The notes: generated by a model from the letters alone, not told the origin. A DNA stretch of 64,000 nucleotides from Apostichopus japonicus (GCF_037975245.1 NC_092576.1:28135611-28199610); one strand, 5' to 3'; positions 1-11,717 are shown, counted from the first letter of the stretch. Made by a program: numbers and translations.

Positions 1-88
1 GAGAACATTCCACACAATATCATCATAAAAGCCTCTCTTTAGAAATGGGTTTAAACTACATGAATGTACTTTTCAATGCAACAGTTAG
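1..88 (+). repeat. Direct repeat, copy 1 (partner 1063-1150)
   Basis: Both copies begin gagaacattccacacaatat and share most of about 88 bases, including a common end (catgaatgtacttttcaatg). They lie 1062 bases apart and flank the fourth SET exon, which suggests a local duplication in the introns of that gene. The left copy may be cut by the window edge. Confidence 0.7.
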
Positions 89-817
89 GTCCTTTTCACA
101 GAACCAAGAGTTTTGATTATATCTTCAAAGAAAAAACAAGCCTACATCAAACAATACATGAATGAAGCCTGGTCAATACACAATGATACTTGACTATTCT
201 TTAGAGGACCAAGTACACATAGTACTGGGTAATATTGTATATCAGCTGAAATCATACATTAAAACACAAACTTATATCAATCTTTGCGGTTGACAATAAA
301 TATCTCTGACTATTGTGCCTTACTAATGTAACAAACTAGTATATATCATTCTACACATTGAACCGTAATAACTATACAAGCATTAACAATGCAATTGTGT
401 CAGGGCTAACATAACTGAGATGTACTATACCAGTGAGAACATTAACTAGCAACATTTCTATTAATTGCAAATATCAATCAAGATACATAGTTAGGACATC
501 TACTTCAATGTAAATCACTGAACATCTATCAAAGGGATGAAAAATCAAACCATTGGGCATATTTTTTATTTCAAACTCTGGCATGTCAAGTCTTCACATG
601 TGTGCTATAAAGTTGGCTATTCCTTAGAGGACATCATTGTACAAACCACTGCAACAGTGGTACAGGTGATAATGACATCTAACCTATAATGCCAATGGTT
701 TGGATATACTTACTGGTTCAATGATATTTCACCAGTATTAAATCATCTGGTTTGCTAAACAAAAACTTGATGATATTTATCTAAGATTGATGTATAATAA
801 CATGGCCTATTTCTTAC
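1..817 (-). other. Probable intron or downstream part of the SET gene
   Basis: The last assigned SET exon ends at 818 with a strong donor (GTAAGA), so the transcript should continue leftwards. I found no convincing in-frame phase-0 exon in this stretch. A possible acceptor near 645 would add only four codons and a stop, which is too weak to call. The sequence is AT-rich and includes one half of a direct repeat pair at its left edge. Confidence 0.4.
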
Positions 818-2699
818 CTTGGCAATCTGTGTGGTGCATTCTGATTCCCCAGGTGCTCTCTCTGGCTCATTATCAGTGTTGCATTCTCTCAAAACTTCAG
901 GTGGCTTGTTTTGATTTGTTTTTTTCTAAGAAGATTAAAAATCCTTTTTCAATGATAACACTTTTGGCATTTGAAGTGATATGCTTTCAGAACTAAATCT
1001 CAAATTACAAATATTTCATTGTTACTTAGTAAAGTCAGCAGTCATTATCAACTATACTAGTGAGAACATTCCACACAATATCATCATAAAAGCTTCACTT
1101 CAGACAACTCACTTTTAACTACATGAATGTACTTTTCAATGCAAACAGTATTGTAAATGAGCTGAAATCCTTGCATTAAAACACTGATTTAAGTTTAGTT
1201 TGATATTGCTATTCAGACTGGATGGCGACAGTTGTCGTAACATGTATTTAGGTAAAGCTTTGTTAACAGTTCAATACGATACAAACAAGGAGCAGTTACA
1301 TCATTGTCCTACCTTCTTCCTCCATCTTGCATCAGGTTGTCCATAATCATATCTGATTTCATTTCCTTTCTTAATCTCTGAATTTGCAAATATGGCCAAT
1401 TTTGGTTGCTTGTTTATGATAATCTTCTTCACAACAGCATTGGGTTTCTTCCAATCATCATTACAATACTTTCCCTTTCCTGTGCTATGTGTAGCATCAA
1501 TGCTAGCAATGGAAAAAAGAAGAAAACTTAAATTCTACTTCACCATTCTGCAAACTATGCCCCTCCCCCACCCCTCCCAGAAAAAGAAAACATGTTGATG
1601 TTAATTTAGTGTTTTATAGGGTCTAACAACTCAAAATATGTTATTTCAATCACACTTTTGGACACAACACACAGAGACTTCCTAGGATGCCACACTCTAA
1701 TAACCTATCCTTGACATACATGCAATACCTTATGCTCAAAGGGCTCTTGCTTTTCTTAATTTATTCTGTGTATTGGTAATGAACTCCTCAATGTTCTAAG
1801 TAGTCCAACCCTTTTGTGTTCCTAAGATTTTAATAGTGTCATATCAAAACAAAACTTGGCACAGAACATTAAACAACATCAATTGATTAACAATCAGTAT
1901 ACAACACCTCAACATTAATTTGTGCCTAAAGTCAACCTTGATTTAGCATTTGAACTGTGATATTAAGTACTACTTAAGTTGTGAAATGAAGCCTCAATCA
2001 ATCTCATGAAAAGAATGTCACTCATAACAAAGTCATAATTAACAACATCCTTCCAATCGTTTGAAGAAAAACATGGATCTAATAAACACTTGTAGCTCAA
2101 CAGTGAAGAAAATGTAGAGTAACTGTTGCCTACCACATACTGTCTTGACCACTCTGGAAGAAGAATATGAAAGTAGTGTCCTCCTCTTCCCCCACCTGGT
2201 AGGCATGTCTTAACACACCAGAATATTCTAGGAGGAATTCTCCTTTTTCAAAGTCTGCCGTAGCAAATAATCCATACCCTTTAATAATAACAAATGAAGG
2301 AAAATGATCACCAACAACTCAATATTAACCCTTCTTGAAAATATAGCAATGATGCTTCTTATATGACATAGTTGCTGACAGTTAAGTCAGTGCAAGTTTA
2401 CACTTCCTTGATCCATTTTATGTGTTGGATGGACTAACCACACGTAAACGCATTTTGATAATTGAAGCATGCTGTCCAATGTTAAGTCCCACATCACTGC
2501 AACAAACTGTGCATATATTGTAAATGGCAATAAGTTGCATACATTTATCTCAACTAGGTTACAGAAATATGATACCAATTGACTCACCAACTGCTTCTGA
2601 AACATATTTCACTTCAAACCCAGAAGGGTCTTTTTTTTTCTTGATGAAATCTGCATAAGCTGTAGGTTGCTGTTGGTTTTTATTACTTCTTGTCTGCAT
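818..2699 (-). CDS. KMT5A-like SET-domain protein (4 exons, 3' end off window)
   Basis: Exons on the minus strand are 2588-2699, 2134-2278, 1313-1502 and 818-925. Junction phases (1, 2, 0) fit, every intron is GT-AG, and the joined frame is open for 183 codons. The start ATG at 2699 has in-frame stops just upstream and opens MQTRS. The joined protein shows the SET order: a SAM-binding G-Y-G, then KGEFLLEYSG, CIDATHST, KYCNDDW with P-N after it, LAIFA and RYDYG. This matches the layout of KMT5A (SET8)-type lysine methyltransferases and the expanded family of short SET genes in aquatic animals, where the protein also starts near MxTRS. The usual N-H-S of the SET core reads N-D-D here, so catalytic activity is uncertain. 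A 36-residue polar exon follows the SET domain and ends in a donor, so the C-terminus lies beyond the window. SET family is secure; substrate and activity are not. Confidence 0.82.
1063..1150 (+). repeat. Direct repeat, copy 2 (partner 1-88)
   Basis: This is the partner of the repeat at 1-88. It lies in the intron between SET exons 3 and 4. A block of substitutions sits in the middle and the ends are well conserved. Confidence 0.7.
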
Positions 2700-3669
2700 C
2701 TATCAATAAATTTGATAATGTTTTTGTATGGGAGACACTTTCCTGTTACCTTGCCAAACAAACAATATATAGTTCCCAGACATTATGAGATAATAATCTT
2801 AAACCTTTTTCATTCCATTAATCTACTAGTTATCTTAATACATGACACCAACCACACCCAAGCTAACAGTCATGATGTGAATGCTAAAGTAACTATTTGA
2901 TTGATCAATTCAGTTTTCTAAATCAACTGATCATTAATTACTTAAGAATAATTTAATAAAATCTCTATAGGCCACAAAACATGTACTATAAAATCATACA
3001 AACTAGTATTCGTTGTCATGTATTCTACTTAGCAAAAACCATAAAACACATATATTAACAAGCATTACACTTGGCACAACATGCCTATTAATATTACAGT
3101 ATATATTGTTCCTCTACAGGCAACAAACATTAAAGGAGTTTAGCCTATCACATGTAAGGATTGTTGCCTAACATATGCAGCACACACCCATGGAGTAGCC
3201 TATATCAGAAACTGTTCAGTAAGAAATGCAGCCCAACATATGCAGTACACATTCAAGAAAGAGCCTATGCCTATACACCTTTTAAAATGGTAGGTAATGT
3301 AGCCTAACATACATCCAGCACATACACAAGTAGTCTATATCACATTATCAGAAACTGTTCAGCCTACAGAATGCTAGGAACTTTTATGTAAGTATTGTAG
3401 CCTTACATATGCACTACACTTTAACGAAATAGCATATAACTGTTCAGTGAGTATTGCAGCCTAACATATATACAGCATGCATTCAAGAAGTAGCCAATAC
3501 CAATTAGACTATTAAGATTTATGAGATTGATGTGCATGTTATCAAATACCCCTGATACCTGTTTCCTGTGTCGGACTGTGAATATGACCTACATTTGACA
3601 GATTGATGGTTAAATTTGAAGAATGCACTGAAAATGTTCAGTCTACAGTGATCAGGAAAAATTGGTCTT
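2700..3669. other. Intergenic stretch with a degenerate tandem repeat
   Basis: No coding exon was found between the SET start and the stop of the upstream gene. The notable content is a degenerate tandem array at about 3150-3510. It may also hold the SET promoter; no clear TATA box was assigned. Confidence 0.4.
3150..3510 (+). repeat. Degenerate tandem repeat, about 5 units
   Basis: Units share the pattern taagtattgtagcctaacat, then atgcagcacacattcaagaa, then a block resembling tagcctatatcagaaactgt. Spacing varies from about 60 to 95 bases because of internal deletions. Copies can be followed at about 3157, 3221, 3295, 3390 and 3450. Confidence 0.6.
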
Positions 3670-4906
3670 TTACATGTCAGTCATGAAGAGGTACTGTTGT
3701 GGTACTACGTGGTACTGTCCAACTTCAATTTCAACTACACTTTTATTTCCCTCTTTCAATGATTTCCTTCTGCACTTTCCCTTCTCAATAATGAAGCTAT
3801 GCTATTAGTAATACATAATACTTGAAGATGGCAGATTGGATCTCCTATTTTGTTACAGTATCTCACACATTTAATTTCAAACTCTATTTAAGCTTTGATT
3901 GTAGAGGTAAAGAACTAACCAGCAATTGATACTCCTGTCCGAATACAAACATCGTGAGACAAATTCATCAAACCCCTCCTTTAATTTACTGAGTCCCTTG
4001 TAAATTCAGCTAACACTGATGGATCATTTCACTTACTGAGGATAATGATACATGGAGTTCAAGAATTCTTTCTCCACACAGCCAATATCCATTAGGCCTT
4101 TCTGTCAATACATCATTTACCAAGTCATTCACCAATATCAGTTGCACAAATGGGCAAAGCAAACGTTGGGAAAGCAAAAACACCAATGAATTAAAATCTT
4201 CTCTCTCATATAAGTAGAAATACCAGAAAGAAATCTTTTTTATGATCGACTACAGTGATCCTGTCAAGTCCTGCTTCAGGTGACTCAGACAAAAGACTGA
4301 ATTTAATTTTACAGGAGTTGCAATAATCCCAAAGTAATGACAATATATATGGTTCTGAAAATTTAATAATGCCATAAAATGGCCTGCCTTCATTTACTTC
4401 CATGCTTTAAGTATAACCTCATTTGCTAACATATCCTACCATTCCTGCATTAGTCTCTAGTCCTAGACAAGCCTAGGCTATAGTTGAACCTTTGCTAAAC
4501 CTGGTTTGTACAAAGGCCTTAAGTTTTAACATTAGGCCAACGTTTGACCTAGCACCTAATTTAGTTGTTCCTCTGGACACAATGTAATCTCGGATTATTA
4601 AATACTGAACAAATAACTTGTGATTCGCGCAGTCTAGAAAGTCCGCTAAAGCTACTTATTGCTACCACTAAGCTAATGGTTATCCTAGCCTAACCCACTA
4701 TTACTATACTATTGGTATATACACCATTACAGGTACTATACGCCTATAAGTATAAGAACAATCAACACATAACATGAGTTCAGTGAACACCTCGACAACG
4801 AAGCATGTCTTTTGAATGTACCAACTTTTTTTACGTCTTATTACTTAAAAGTAAAAAGTAACTCCATAACTTACGATTTCTCACATGGAGGCCAGTCGTC
4901 GTACAT
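3670..4906 (-). CDS. Four-exon gene of unknown function, one frameshift
   Basis: Exons on the minus strand are 4875-4906, 4037-4404, 3920-3996 and 3670-3796. The splice phases agree at every junction (2, 0, 2), donors are GTAAGT, GTAAGT and GTTAGT, and the reading ends in TAA at 3670-3672, giving about 200 residues. The start opens MYDDWPPCEKS. Exon 2 holds two open blocks, beginning MEVNEGRPFYG and ending YWLCGERILELHVSLSS, in frames that differ by one base at an A6 run (4236-4241 on the plus strand). This is a one-base indel, either a true mutation or a sequence error. The C-terminus ends QQYLFMTDM. I recognise no family; the protein is rich in Leu, Tyr and Phe, with no obvious signal peptide or zinc motif. 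The fit of four exons by phase is the main evidence that it is real. If the indel is real it is a pseudogene. Confidence 0.6.
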
Positions 4907-5205
4907 GAATTCGCGTGAACTTATGCCACTGTGGAAAAAACTCTTGTAAATGGTGGCGCTAGATACTAAACATTGAAGTGTGTGTACTTTTCATGTTTGG
5001 GCTCAAGTGTGTGTAAATCCAATGATCAGGTTAAACCATCCTTTCAAGGACATCGTTCAAATTTCGACAGATGGCTTTTAAGACTTCGAAGAGGCAGTAG
5101 CACATAAAATATTTCGAGGACGTGTGTTTAAGTACTCGGACGTACATGAGGTCCCCGAAGGAAAGGTGTGGTATCATGAGCATGTCCTCGAAGATTCGAT
5201 AAAGT

Positions 5206-5246
5206 CAACACACACACGCATACACACACACACACACACACACACG
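5206..5246 (+). repeat. (CA)n microsatellite
   Basis: About 40 bases of almost pure CA, interrupted by two CG/CAT variants, upstream of the unknown gene that starts at 4906. Confidence 0.9.
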
Positions 5247-5262
5247 CCAAGTTGAACGCATA

Positions 5263-5292
5263 GGTTCCTTGCTTTGCAAAAAGCAAGGAACC
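5263..5292. repeat. Perfect 13-bp inverted repeat, 4-nt loop
   Basis: The left arm ggttccttgcttt (5263-5275) is exactly complementary to the right arm aaagcaaggaacc (5280-5292) around the loop gcaa. It adjoins the CA repeat and could extrude or slip. Confidence 0.85.
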
Positions 5293-5297
5293 AAAAA

Positions 5298-5380
5298 GTA
5301 AAGGTTTTGGAAAAAGCCCTATATCAGTTCAGTGATCCTTGACGGTCAATGGAAATTAGATTCTAGGCTTTCATAACCTG
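5298..5380 (+). repeat. Local direct repeat, copy 1 (partner 5489-5570)
   Basis: The block starting agtaaaggttttggaaaaag and ending ggctttcataacctgg recurs 191 bases downstream with scattered differences. Copy 2 overlaps the 5' splice site of the exon at 5567-5765. Confidence 0.8.
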
Positions 5381-5488
5381 GTGGTCTGTGTGATATCACT
5401 AGGTAGCCTATAGTACGTCACTTTGATTGACGAGCCAATGATTGTAAAAGGATTTTTATCTCATTTTAAAAAAAAAAGGAAAAAAAAG

Positions 5489-5570
5489 AGTAAAGGTTTT
5501 GGAAAAAGCCCTACATCAGGTCAGTGATCCTTGGTGATCATTGGAAACTAGATTAGGCTTTCATACCTAG
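5489..5570 (+). repeat. Local direct repeat, copy 2
   Basis: This is the second copy of the 5298-5380 block. Read on the minus strand, its right edge supplies the donor CTAG|GTATGA of the neighbouring exon. The repeat may therefore have been seeded by duplication of an exon-intron junction. Confidence 0.75.
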
Positions 5571-5765
5571 GTAGACAGAAAGAATGTTTACCAGGCCGAG
5601 GAAAGCAGCGCACAGGCCAAATGTCTTCTTCATTCTATGTCGGGGGCTGTTCATGATGTCGTCCAAGGTTTTCGTCTGCCCTCCAATCAGCGTTTTGTCC
5701 TGCTTGCCAAAACTGGACGAGGAAAAGAGGACGTCGTCATCGTCGGAATCCATGGATACCGCCAT
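5567..5765 (-). CDS. First exon of a putative single-pass membrane protein
   Basis: The minus-strand ATG at 5765 opens an acidic, serine-rich N-terminus (MAVSMDSDDDDVLFSSSS) followed by a basic stretch (RHRMKK) and one hydrophobic segment of about 18 residues (FGLCAAFLGLVNILSVYL). A donor, CTAG|GTATGA, lies at 5567/5566, so the exon would end in phase 1 after 66 codons. If unspliced, the frame stops four codons later, giving 70 residues. The layout fits a type II or tail-anchored membrane protein. No downstream exon could be assigned before the unknown gene at 4906, and the family is not recognised. An antisense frame also exists here but lacks features of its own. Confidence 0.4.
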
Positions 5766-7849
5766 CTCTTACTTCCGTTGGCTCTCTGGAGATCTGGATA
5801 ACATCGTAGAAAGAAAATAAACGACTCGTTAGTTACTCACACACCGTCTTAAAAGCAGGTTTTCTTTTTCTTCTAAATTCTAAATCAGGTTGGACGTGCC
5901 AGATTTATAAATGACCTAACTATCAAAATAAATCATAAATACATTAACAAAAATTTAAACAAAAACAGCTATTCATCATTTATACCCCCATCAATGCCAG
6001 AGAAAATCCATTCTTTTTCACCAATAGTGTCAAACTGTTCCACTGTCTGAGCTACTCAACCGTAAAGCCAGTCTAACCTCAATTACAGTAAAGTATGTAC
6101 ATTAGGTGTACGAAAGGCTGTGTTGCAGCCTACAGTATATAATTTTTAAGGAACTGACCGGCTATGCCAATTACTGTACCAATGATTTACCATACTTCCT
6201 AGTTCAATAACTTAAACTTTAATAAGAAATGAAATTAACCTTTGAATAGTTGTTTAGTACCTCATTTTTTTGTAATATTTTATGCCCACTTAGAAAATTA
6301 AGTACTTAAGATGTTGTGATGACATTAATACATTTTGACTTCCCAATAGATACCAACTGCAACACAAGAAGTCCATGCATTTTTTTTTTTCTCTCATGTG
6401 GCACGGGGATCTGACAGGAAAGCAGTGTATACATATACTGTACATATGTGCAGAAAATAACTTCAGCTAAATGAAGAAATATGACGCCAACTGCCAAAAA
6501 AATAAATAAATAAATACAAAAATTCAATAAAAAATCAATTTTAAGTGATTTTGTACAAGTTTTTGGCAAAGATTGAAATTAAATTAAACAAAATGTTTTG
6601 CTTTGTTTGGGTTATGTTTGCTTTTAAAGGAATCTTTTACTGCCAAACGGAATCTCCTTCCAGTCATATCATTTTGTTGTCTTTGTATCGCCATAAGCCT
6701 TGCCCTGTGAGGAATTTTAGTTTCGATGATAGAGTGCTTGAAATGTTGGCCCGTCCTGCCAGAAAATTCAGATCTAACAAGTGCTGACTTACGTTGAGAC
6801 GTGACGTCAGTGCTGCAAATTGGTCAGAATTGATCAGATCTCACTCTTAGCTTTGCCTTGATACAATTATACAGGAATGTGTACAGACTTCACGTAAGGC
6901 TGTGAATGCAAAAGATCTGCTCTAAGCTTGACCTTGAGACAGTGCATAGAAAAGTGTACAGACTTCACATGTACGGCTGTGATTCAAAAAATCTCTCAAA
7001 TAACAAATATCAGAACAACGTATTATGAAGAACTAGTTATGGAATTCTGGAATGTTTTAACTCTCCAAAAGATTGCTAACTTGCAACTTTACCAGAAATA
7101 TCCATATAAATGGCTTTTATACTTCAGAAATTTGTGAACTTTCCTTGCTACAGTGTAGCTTGCTAATGATAGCGTCCCTGCAACGAAGTGCAGCGATGAC
7201 CTCACCATCGCTCATCATTCTCCACTGTTCAAAATATATTAGATTAAGTTGGCGTGAGGTGAATCACAGGTTGCAAAATCATGAAAGAGAGGGGAAGACC
7301 CTCAGCTCAGACCTCTCCCCAGACTGCAGGGAAAAAAATGGCTTTTTGTTCACAGGCTTTTTGGTAACTTCTTGGAGCATGTATGTGCACATGTATGTAC
7401 CTAGTTTATACCTTGATTTGAACATAGGGGAACATGAAGACTTTCCACAAAAAAGGCCAACTGAAAAGCCTGTCATGTATGAGAGCCCATTAATGAGCAA
7501 CAACTGTTTAGAAATGAAAGTAATAGTAACCAGTATTAGGCGAGAGTATCGACATGGCTCTATTCGCCAAACACATGGCCACTTGTCACTCGTAATGATA
7601 CATCATAAAAACTCATTAATTGTAGCAGGTAGTACGTAATGTCACATTATCACTTCTTTCTGACTTATATGCTAGCATAGGTATATATACATTCTGCTTC
7701 CTAGTGCCAACTGGCAAATTATAAATCTGTGCAATTCAATTGACCTTGTAGTAAAAGAAAGTGATGAACAACCTACAGGTAACCAATATCAGAGTATCAT
7801 TTAAATTATATAACTGTTTTATAATAACGATACTCGCTGAAACAAATTC
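5766..7849. other. No gene recognised
   Basis: The stretch holds low-complexity AT runs and several short frames. The longest (7073-7639, plus) has no recognisable motif, no splice context and unbiased composition, so it is not called. Confidence 0.4.
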
Positions 7850-8165
7850 TACGCAGGCAGTTACTCAAGGACAAAACAAAACCAATCGCAAATTCATATT
7901 AATCAAGGTGTGATCCACTGGAATTCACTCACAAGCAATTTAAAAGATGCAAAATCCTTGCGTCATTATAAAATATCACTGAAACGCCGCCACTCTCAAA
8001 CTTCACCAGTGCGCGTCATGTAATTCTCTGTATGTAGCTATTCCTTCCTCCACATCTTTTTTCATCAAAAAATAAATATAAAAAAATGCTTCACAGATAT
8101 ATAAATGTACGTCAGTATGTGTGTAATTATGTATAAATGTTTACTACAAATAAATGTTCATACAA
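7850..8165 (+). mobile_element. LINE 3' end (CR1/L2-like C-terminus and 3' UTR)
   Basis: The plus frame at 7904-8023 reads GVIHWNSLTSNLKDAKSLRH followed by YKISLKRR and a stop. This is the terminal W-N-S-L ... S-L-R-x-[FY]-K-x-x-L-K signature that ends the reverse-transcriptase ORF of CR1/L2-type non-LTR elements. An AT-rich tail with AAATAAATA follows. The rest of the element is missing, as expected of 5' truncation. Confidence 0.6.
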
Positions 8166-8393
8166 AAAAGCTAACCAATTATAACTTGGATACATGTGCA
8201 CTAGTGGTGGTATCTACATATTGATGTCAATTTATGTCAAGGAAGTCAGAATTGGTATGTTTTTAGGTTTAACTTCTTCTTCGGTCAAGTCTTGTTTTTT
8301 TAAATTTTATTTTCCTTTTCTCTCTTCTATCTATTCTTTGTTCTTTCTCTCTTGTAGTTATTTGCTGATACTTCTTCTGCTTTTATTTTATTT

Positions 8394-8409
8394 GGGGGGG
8401 GGGGGGGGG
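8394..8409 (+). repeat. G16 homopolymer
   Basis: Sixteen consecutive G residues. It is of interest mainly as an assembly-error or G-quadruplex risk site. Confidence 0.95.
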
Positions 8410-8529
8410 TTGGAACAATAATGCTTATTCTTGTTCCTCTACCATCACATTTCACAATTATCTGTTTTGTTAATCCTACATCAGCGTCAGTCTGAGCAAA
8501 CGATCCAAACCATGTCTTTATCTATGCAC

Positions 8530-9182
8530 GTATGTAAAATGGTAATGAAAACTTTGATCTATTTTGTATGTTGTGAAATGGTAGAAATAAAGAAACTCGG
8601 CTATACATCTCTGGTGAGAAGTAGCTTGGAATATGCTTCCATAATTTGGGATCCTTACCAACAAGGGGACATTAATCACTTGGAAAGAATCCAACGCAGA
8701 GCTGCTCGCTTTATTAGCGGTGACTATACTTCCCGGGAGGAAGGGTTTATGACTAGACTGCTCAAAGAACTAGAACTCCCAACACTTGAAAACCGTAGAA
8801 AAAGTGATAAATTATGTACTCTCTACAAGATTATGCATGACCAATTCCCAGCTATTCAACAGGATCATTACCTCACTGCCCTTCCCACTAGGAGACGGAT
8901 CATGCCTACGCAGTTTAAAGTTTGTGCTGCGGATAACATAATTAGGAATCAAGTCAACAATAATAGTAAAGCCCTTAAGTACATTCGTTGTAAGACCCCC
9001 CAGTATAAGCATTCTTTTTTCCCTCTGCCATTGCTGGTTGGAATAAGTTAAATGATGAGCAGGTGTGCGCGCAGAGCATCGACACATTTAGGTGTCGTCT
9101 GGCGTGCTGCTAGTGCTGTCTATCTCCCCGTTGCGCTTATGCCCTATGGGTTTCTGCAACGTATTAAGAAGAAGAAATAAAA
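8530..9182 (+). mobile_element. 5'-truncated LINE (L2/CR1-like RT C-terminal part)
   Basis: The plus frame encodes LVRSSLEYASIIWDPYQQ, then the LERIQRRAARFISGDY block, then LPTLENRRKSDKLCTLYKIM. These are the conserved blocks just after the palm of CR1/L2-clade reverse transcriptases. At a T-rich run near 9018 the frame shifts by one base; the downstream frame shows AGWNKLNDEQV and ends at TAG (9111-9113). An A-rich (AAG)n tail at about 9168-9182 marks the 3' end. The catalytic domain and endonuclease are absent, so this is a dead insertion. Confidence 0.75.
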
Positions 9183-10739
9183 TTTAGTCAAAATGCTGGC
9201 TGCACCCATGTTGTCACAAACAACTCCCAAAGCAAGGAGTGATGTTGTTGCTTTGGCTACAACAGTACTCTTGTCTTCTGCACAAAAGCAGAATAGCTAG
9301 GCTTTGGAAAACCTCACTAGTCACTGCACTGAGACTCTTGTATATTTGTTGTTGGTGACAGGAGGATTAGCATAGCTTAAGAAGCCTCCTGTACTAGGTC
9401 TATTCCATTATCCTTTCTGTTGTCCTTGTTTATCCAATTGTTGATTACAATGTATGTAGGCATACATGATTAAGGGTGCTCCAGTGTAGGCCTAGAATTC
9501 AGCACTGTAATCTGAAGAAAGTTTGAGACTCAAGCACAAGCAGACACTGAGTGAAGTTGTGTTTATACTGGTCTCTCGTCATCTACACTTTAACTTACAA
9601 GACTAGGTTAGCCTAGGCCTACAGTATTCACTTGCCTAGGCCTAACCCTAAGTAGGCCTAGGCCTAGCTTAGTCCTAGTCGTTAGCAAACAAGGCTACTA
9701 GCAACTTCTACACGCACTTCGGAGTGCATAGAAGTTGATTCTTAGCATTGAAATTCAAAAATCAATGCACACTATTACCTTGCTATCCTTTAAGAAACAG
9801 AGTTTTCCGTAATTTACGTCGAGATCTATACAGCAATATGTCATTAACTTTGCTTTTGCATCATATACATTAACTAGGACCGATTATGTGTGTGGCACCA
9901 GGTTCAGTCGAGTCCGGTAGATTATGTCAACCATGCAGTTAAACAAAAGTCAAAGTACTGTACATGTACCACTGATGGATCAGTGACATGTACCAAACAT
10001 GGAGGGTCACGTGACGCGTTCCTTGTAGCACTAGACTGTTAAAGTACTCCTTGAATCATGTGTCTTCTACAACAGCTAACACGTTCTGATCAATTAGCTA
10101 CCAGAATTCAGGTGGAACTACGCGAGCAATGGAATCTAGCTAATTGATACATATTCCAATATCTACCGAAATTTTTAATTCCTAAATTCCCGTTTTGAGT
10201 ATTTTTTCTTCTTCAAACAACCGAAGGGCAGGTGAAATGTACACAGTATATCATGGATCTACACAAATTTACATAGACACGAGATGCAGACGACAGGATT
10301 CGTCGTTCCTTAACAACGCAAGGCTCCTTGCCGTTTTTGCACGTAAACGTGACAAGCGGAGGAATGACCGCCATAAGCAACGCTGAACAACGTTAACATC
10401 AAAACTTCCCGTTATAAACACCCGTTATAGTGGTGTTTTGTAGTCTACGGAATGCTGATGTCCTTTGCACTGACTATAATTAAATAATATGTTAGTAGTG
10501 CCTGGGAACACATCACATGACCCTCCTTGGTCGCTACGGTTTCTTATTGTGGGAATGAGCCTTCCAGGTTATTTTAAATTCGATGTCCATTGTACGTAAA
10601 GTGTATTGGCCTTGCTATCGCTAATAACAATATCGCGAGTGATCTGAAACTTTATTGACATGCCCAGAATCCCATTGCGATGCATTCAGTTGCTATCAAG
10701 TGTTCATTCCATTTTAAGAGTAGACATAGTTATGTATAA
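9183..10739. other. No gene recognised
   Basis: AT-rich non-coding sequence with a cluster of CCTAGG/AGGCCT palindromes at about 9605-9680 and an inverted repeat at 9960-9993. No open frame shows a known motif. Confidence 0.4.
9960..9993. repeat. Near-perfect short inverted repeat
   Basis: The left arm gtacatgtaccactgat and right arm atcagtgacatgtac pair around a 2-nt loop, with two extra bases in the left arm. Confidence 0.75.
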
Positions 10740-10990
10740 ATTTTGAGAGTAAGTTTCTGCGAAATGTACCTCCCAAATGGCTGCTCCGATTTTCTTCAAA
10801 TTGATGGGAAGGTACCACAGGGTGATCTCGTGTGTCTTGCAGACCCGGAACCAAAGGTCGAAGGTCAGAGGTCAAGAAACATGGAATTGACATCAAACCA
10901 AAATATGAGGTTGCCAGGGGAAATGAGGTCAAGGTCACATGATTAAAGGTCAATGTATATATTTGGCAGATTTTGTGTGTGTGTAACAAA
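10740..10990 (+). repeat. Interspersed-repeat fragment with AGGTCA half-sites
   Basis: The block contains overlapping nuclear-receptor-like half-sites: aaggtcgaaggtcagaggtc at about 10854 and gaggtcaaggtcac at about 10926, plus aaaggtcaatg. It directly abuts the truncated end of the hAT copy, so it probably belongs to a repeat inserted there. Receptor binding is only a possibility. Confidence 0.4.
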
Positions 10991-11004
10991 CCCAAAACTG
11001 CATA

Positions 11005-11415
11005 GGCTCTTACTCTCGTAGACATGACATGTGCACGTGTTATTGAACATATTCTTTTATTGGATTTATATTTATTTATTTTTTTTCATTTTTTTTTTCA
11101 AGCATGTTGTCACAAAATGCTTGAAAAACTAGTCTAAAACAGAATTTTTTGTCTACTTTTTAACTTTCCTCAGATTAGTCAAGTGTTGCTTCTGGAAAAT
11201 TATTTTGGGGATTATTGTAACCTACAAAATGGAGAAATATAGCACCATTTTGCATCTAGGTATTCCTTATCTTCAAAAAAATATCAACACCACCTCCCCT
11301 AAGACCCCTCCCCAGGACGGCGATCACTATGTAAGTAACATAGGGCCTACCAATGAAAAACGGGCCGGTCTAGGTGAAAAATGCCCGGGCCGGGTTTAAG
11401 ACCCAGTCCGCCCTA
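11005..11415 (-). mobile_element. Truncated hAT element copy (inverted partner of 18405-19256)
   Basis: Read on the minus strand from 11415, the sequence starts TAGGGCGGACTGG and follows the element at 18405 through the GGCCCGGGCATTTTTCA block and on to the ACGAGAGTA block, where similarity stops near 11005. The far end is missing. The eight bases outside its end (11416-11423 minus, ACCAACAC) equal those just outside the right end of the other copy. Confidence 0.75.
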
Positions 11416-11598
11416 GTGTTGGTGTAAAAGAACTTCAAAACATCAAGTTTGATCTTAATTGGTGATAAATACCCCTACACCAACATGTGTTTACATAAAA
11501 AAGACAGTGATGACATTTTTTTTCATAATTCATCTTTTTTTAAAAGGCAAGAAAAGTCGCAAGTAAGAAATGAATGTCATACCACTTGCTACACATTG

Positions 11599-11717
<119 letters not shown>

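Noticed and set aside
7073-7639. 188-codon plus-strand open frame
   Set aside because: No recognisable motif, no splice support and mixed composition; overlapping frames on both strands are similar in length to chance expectation.
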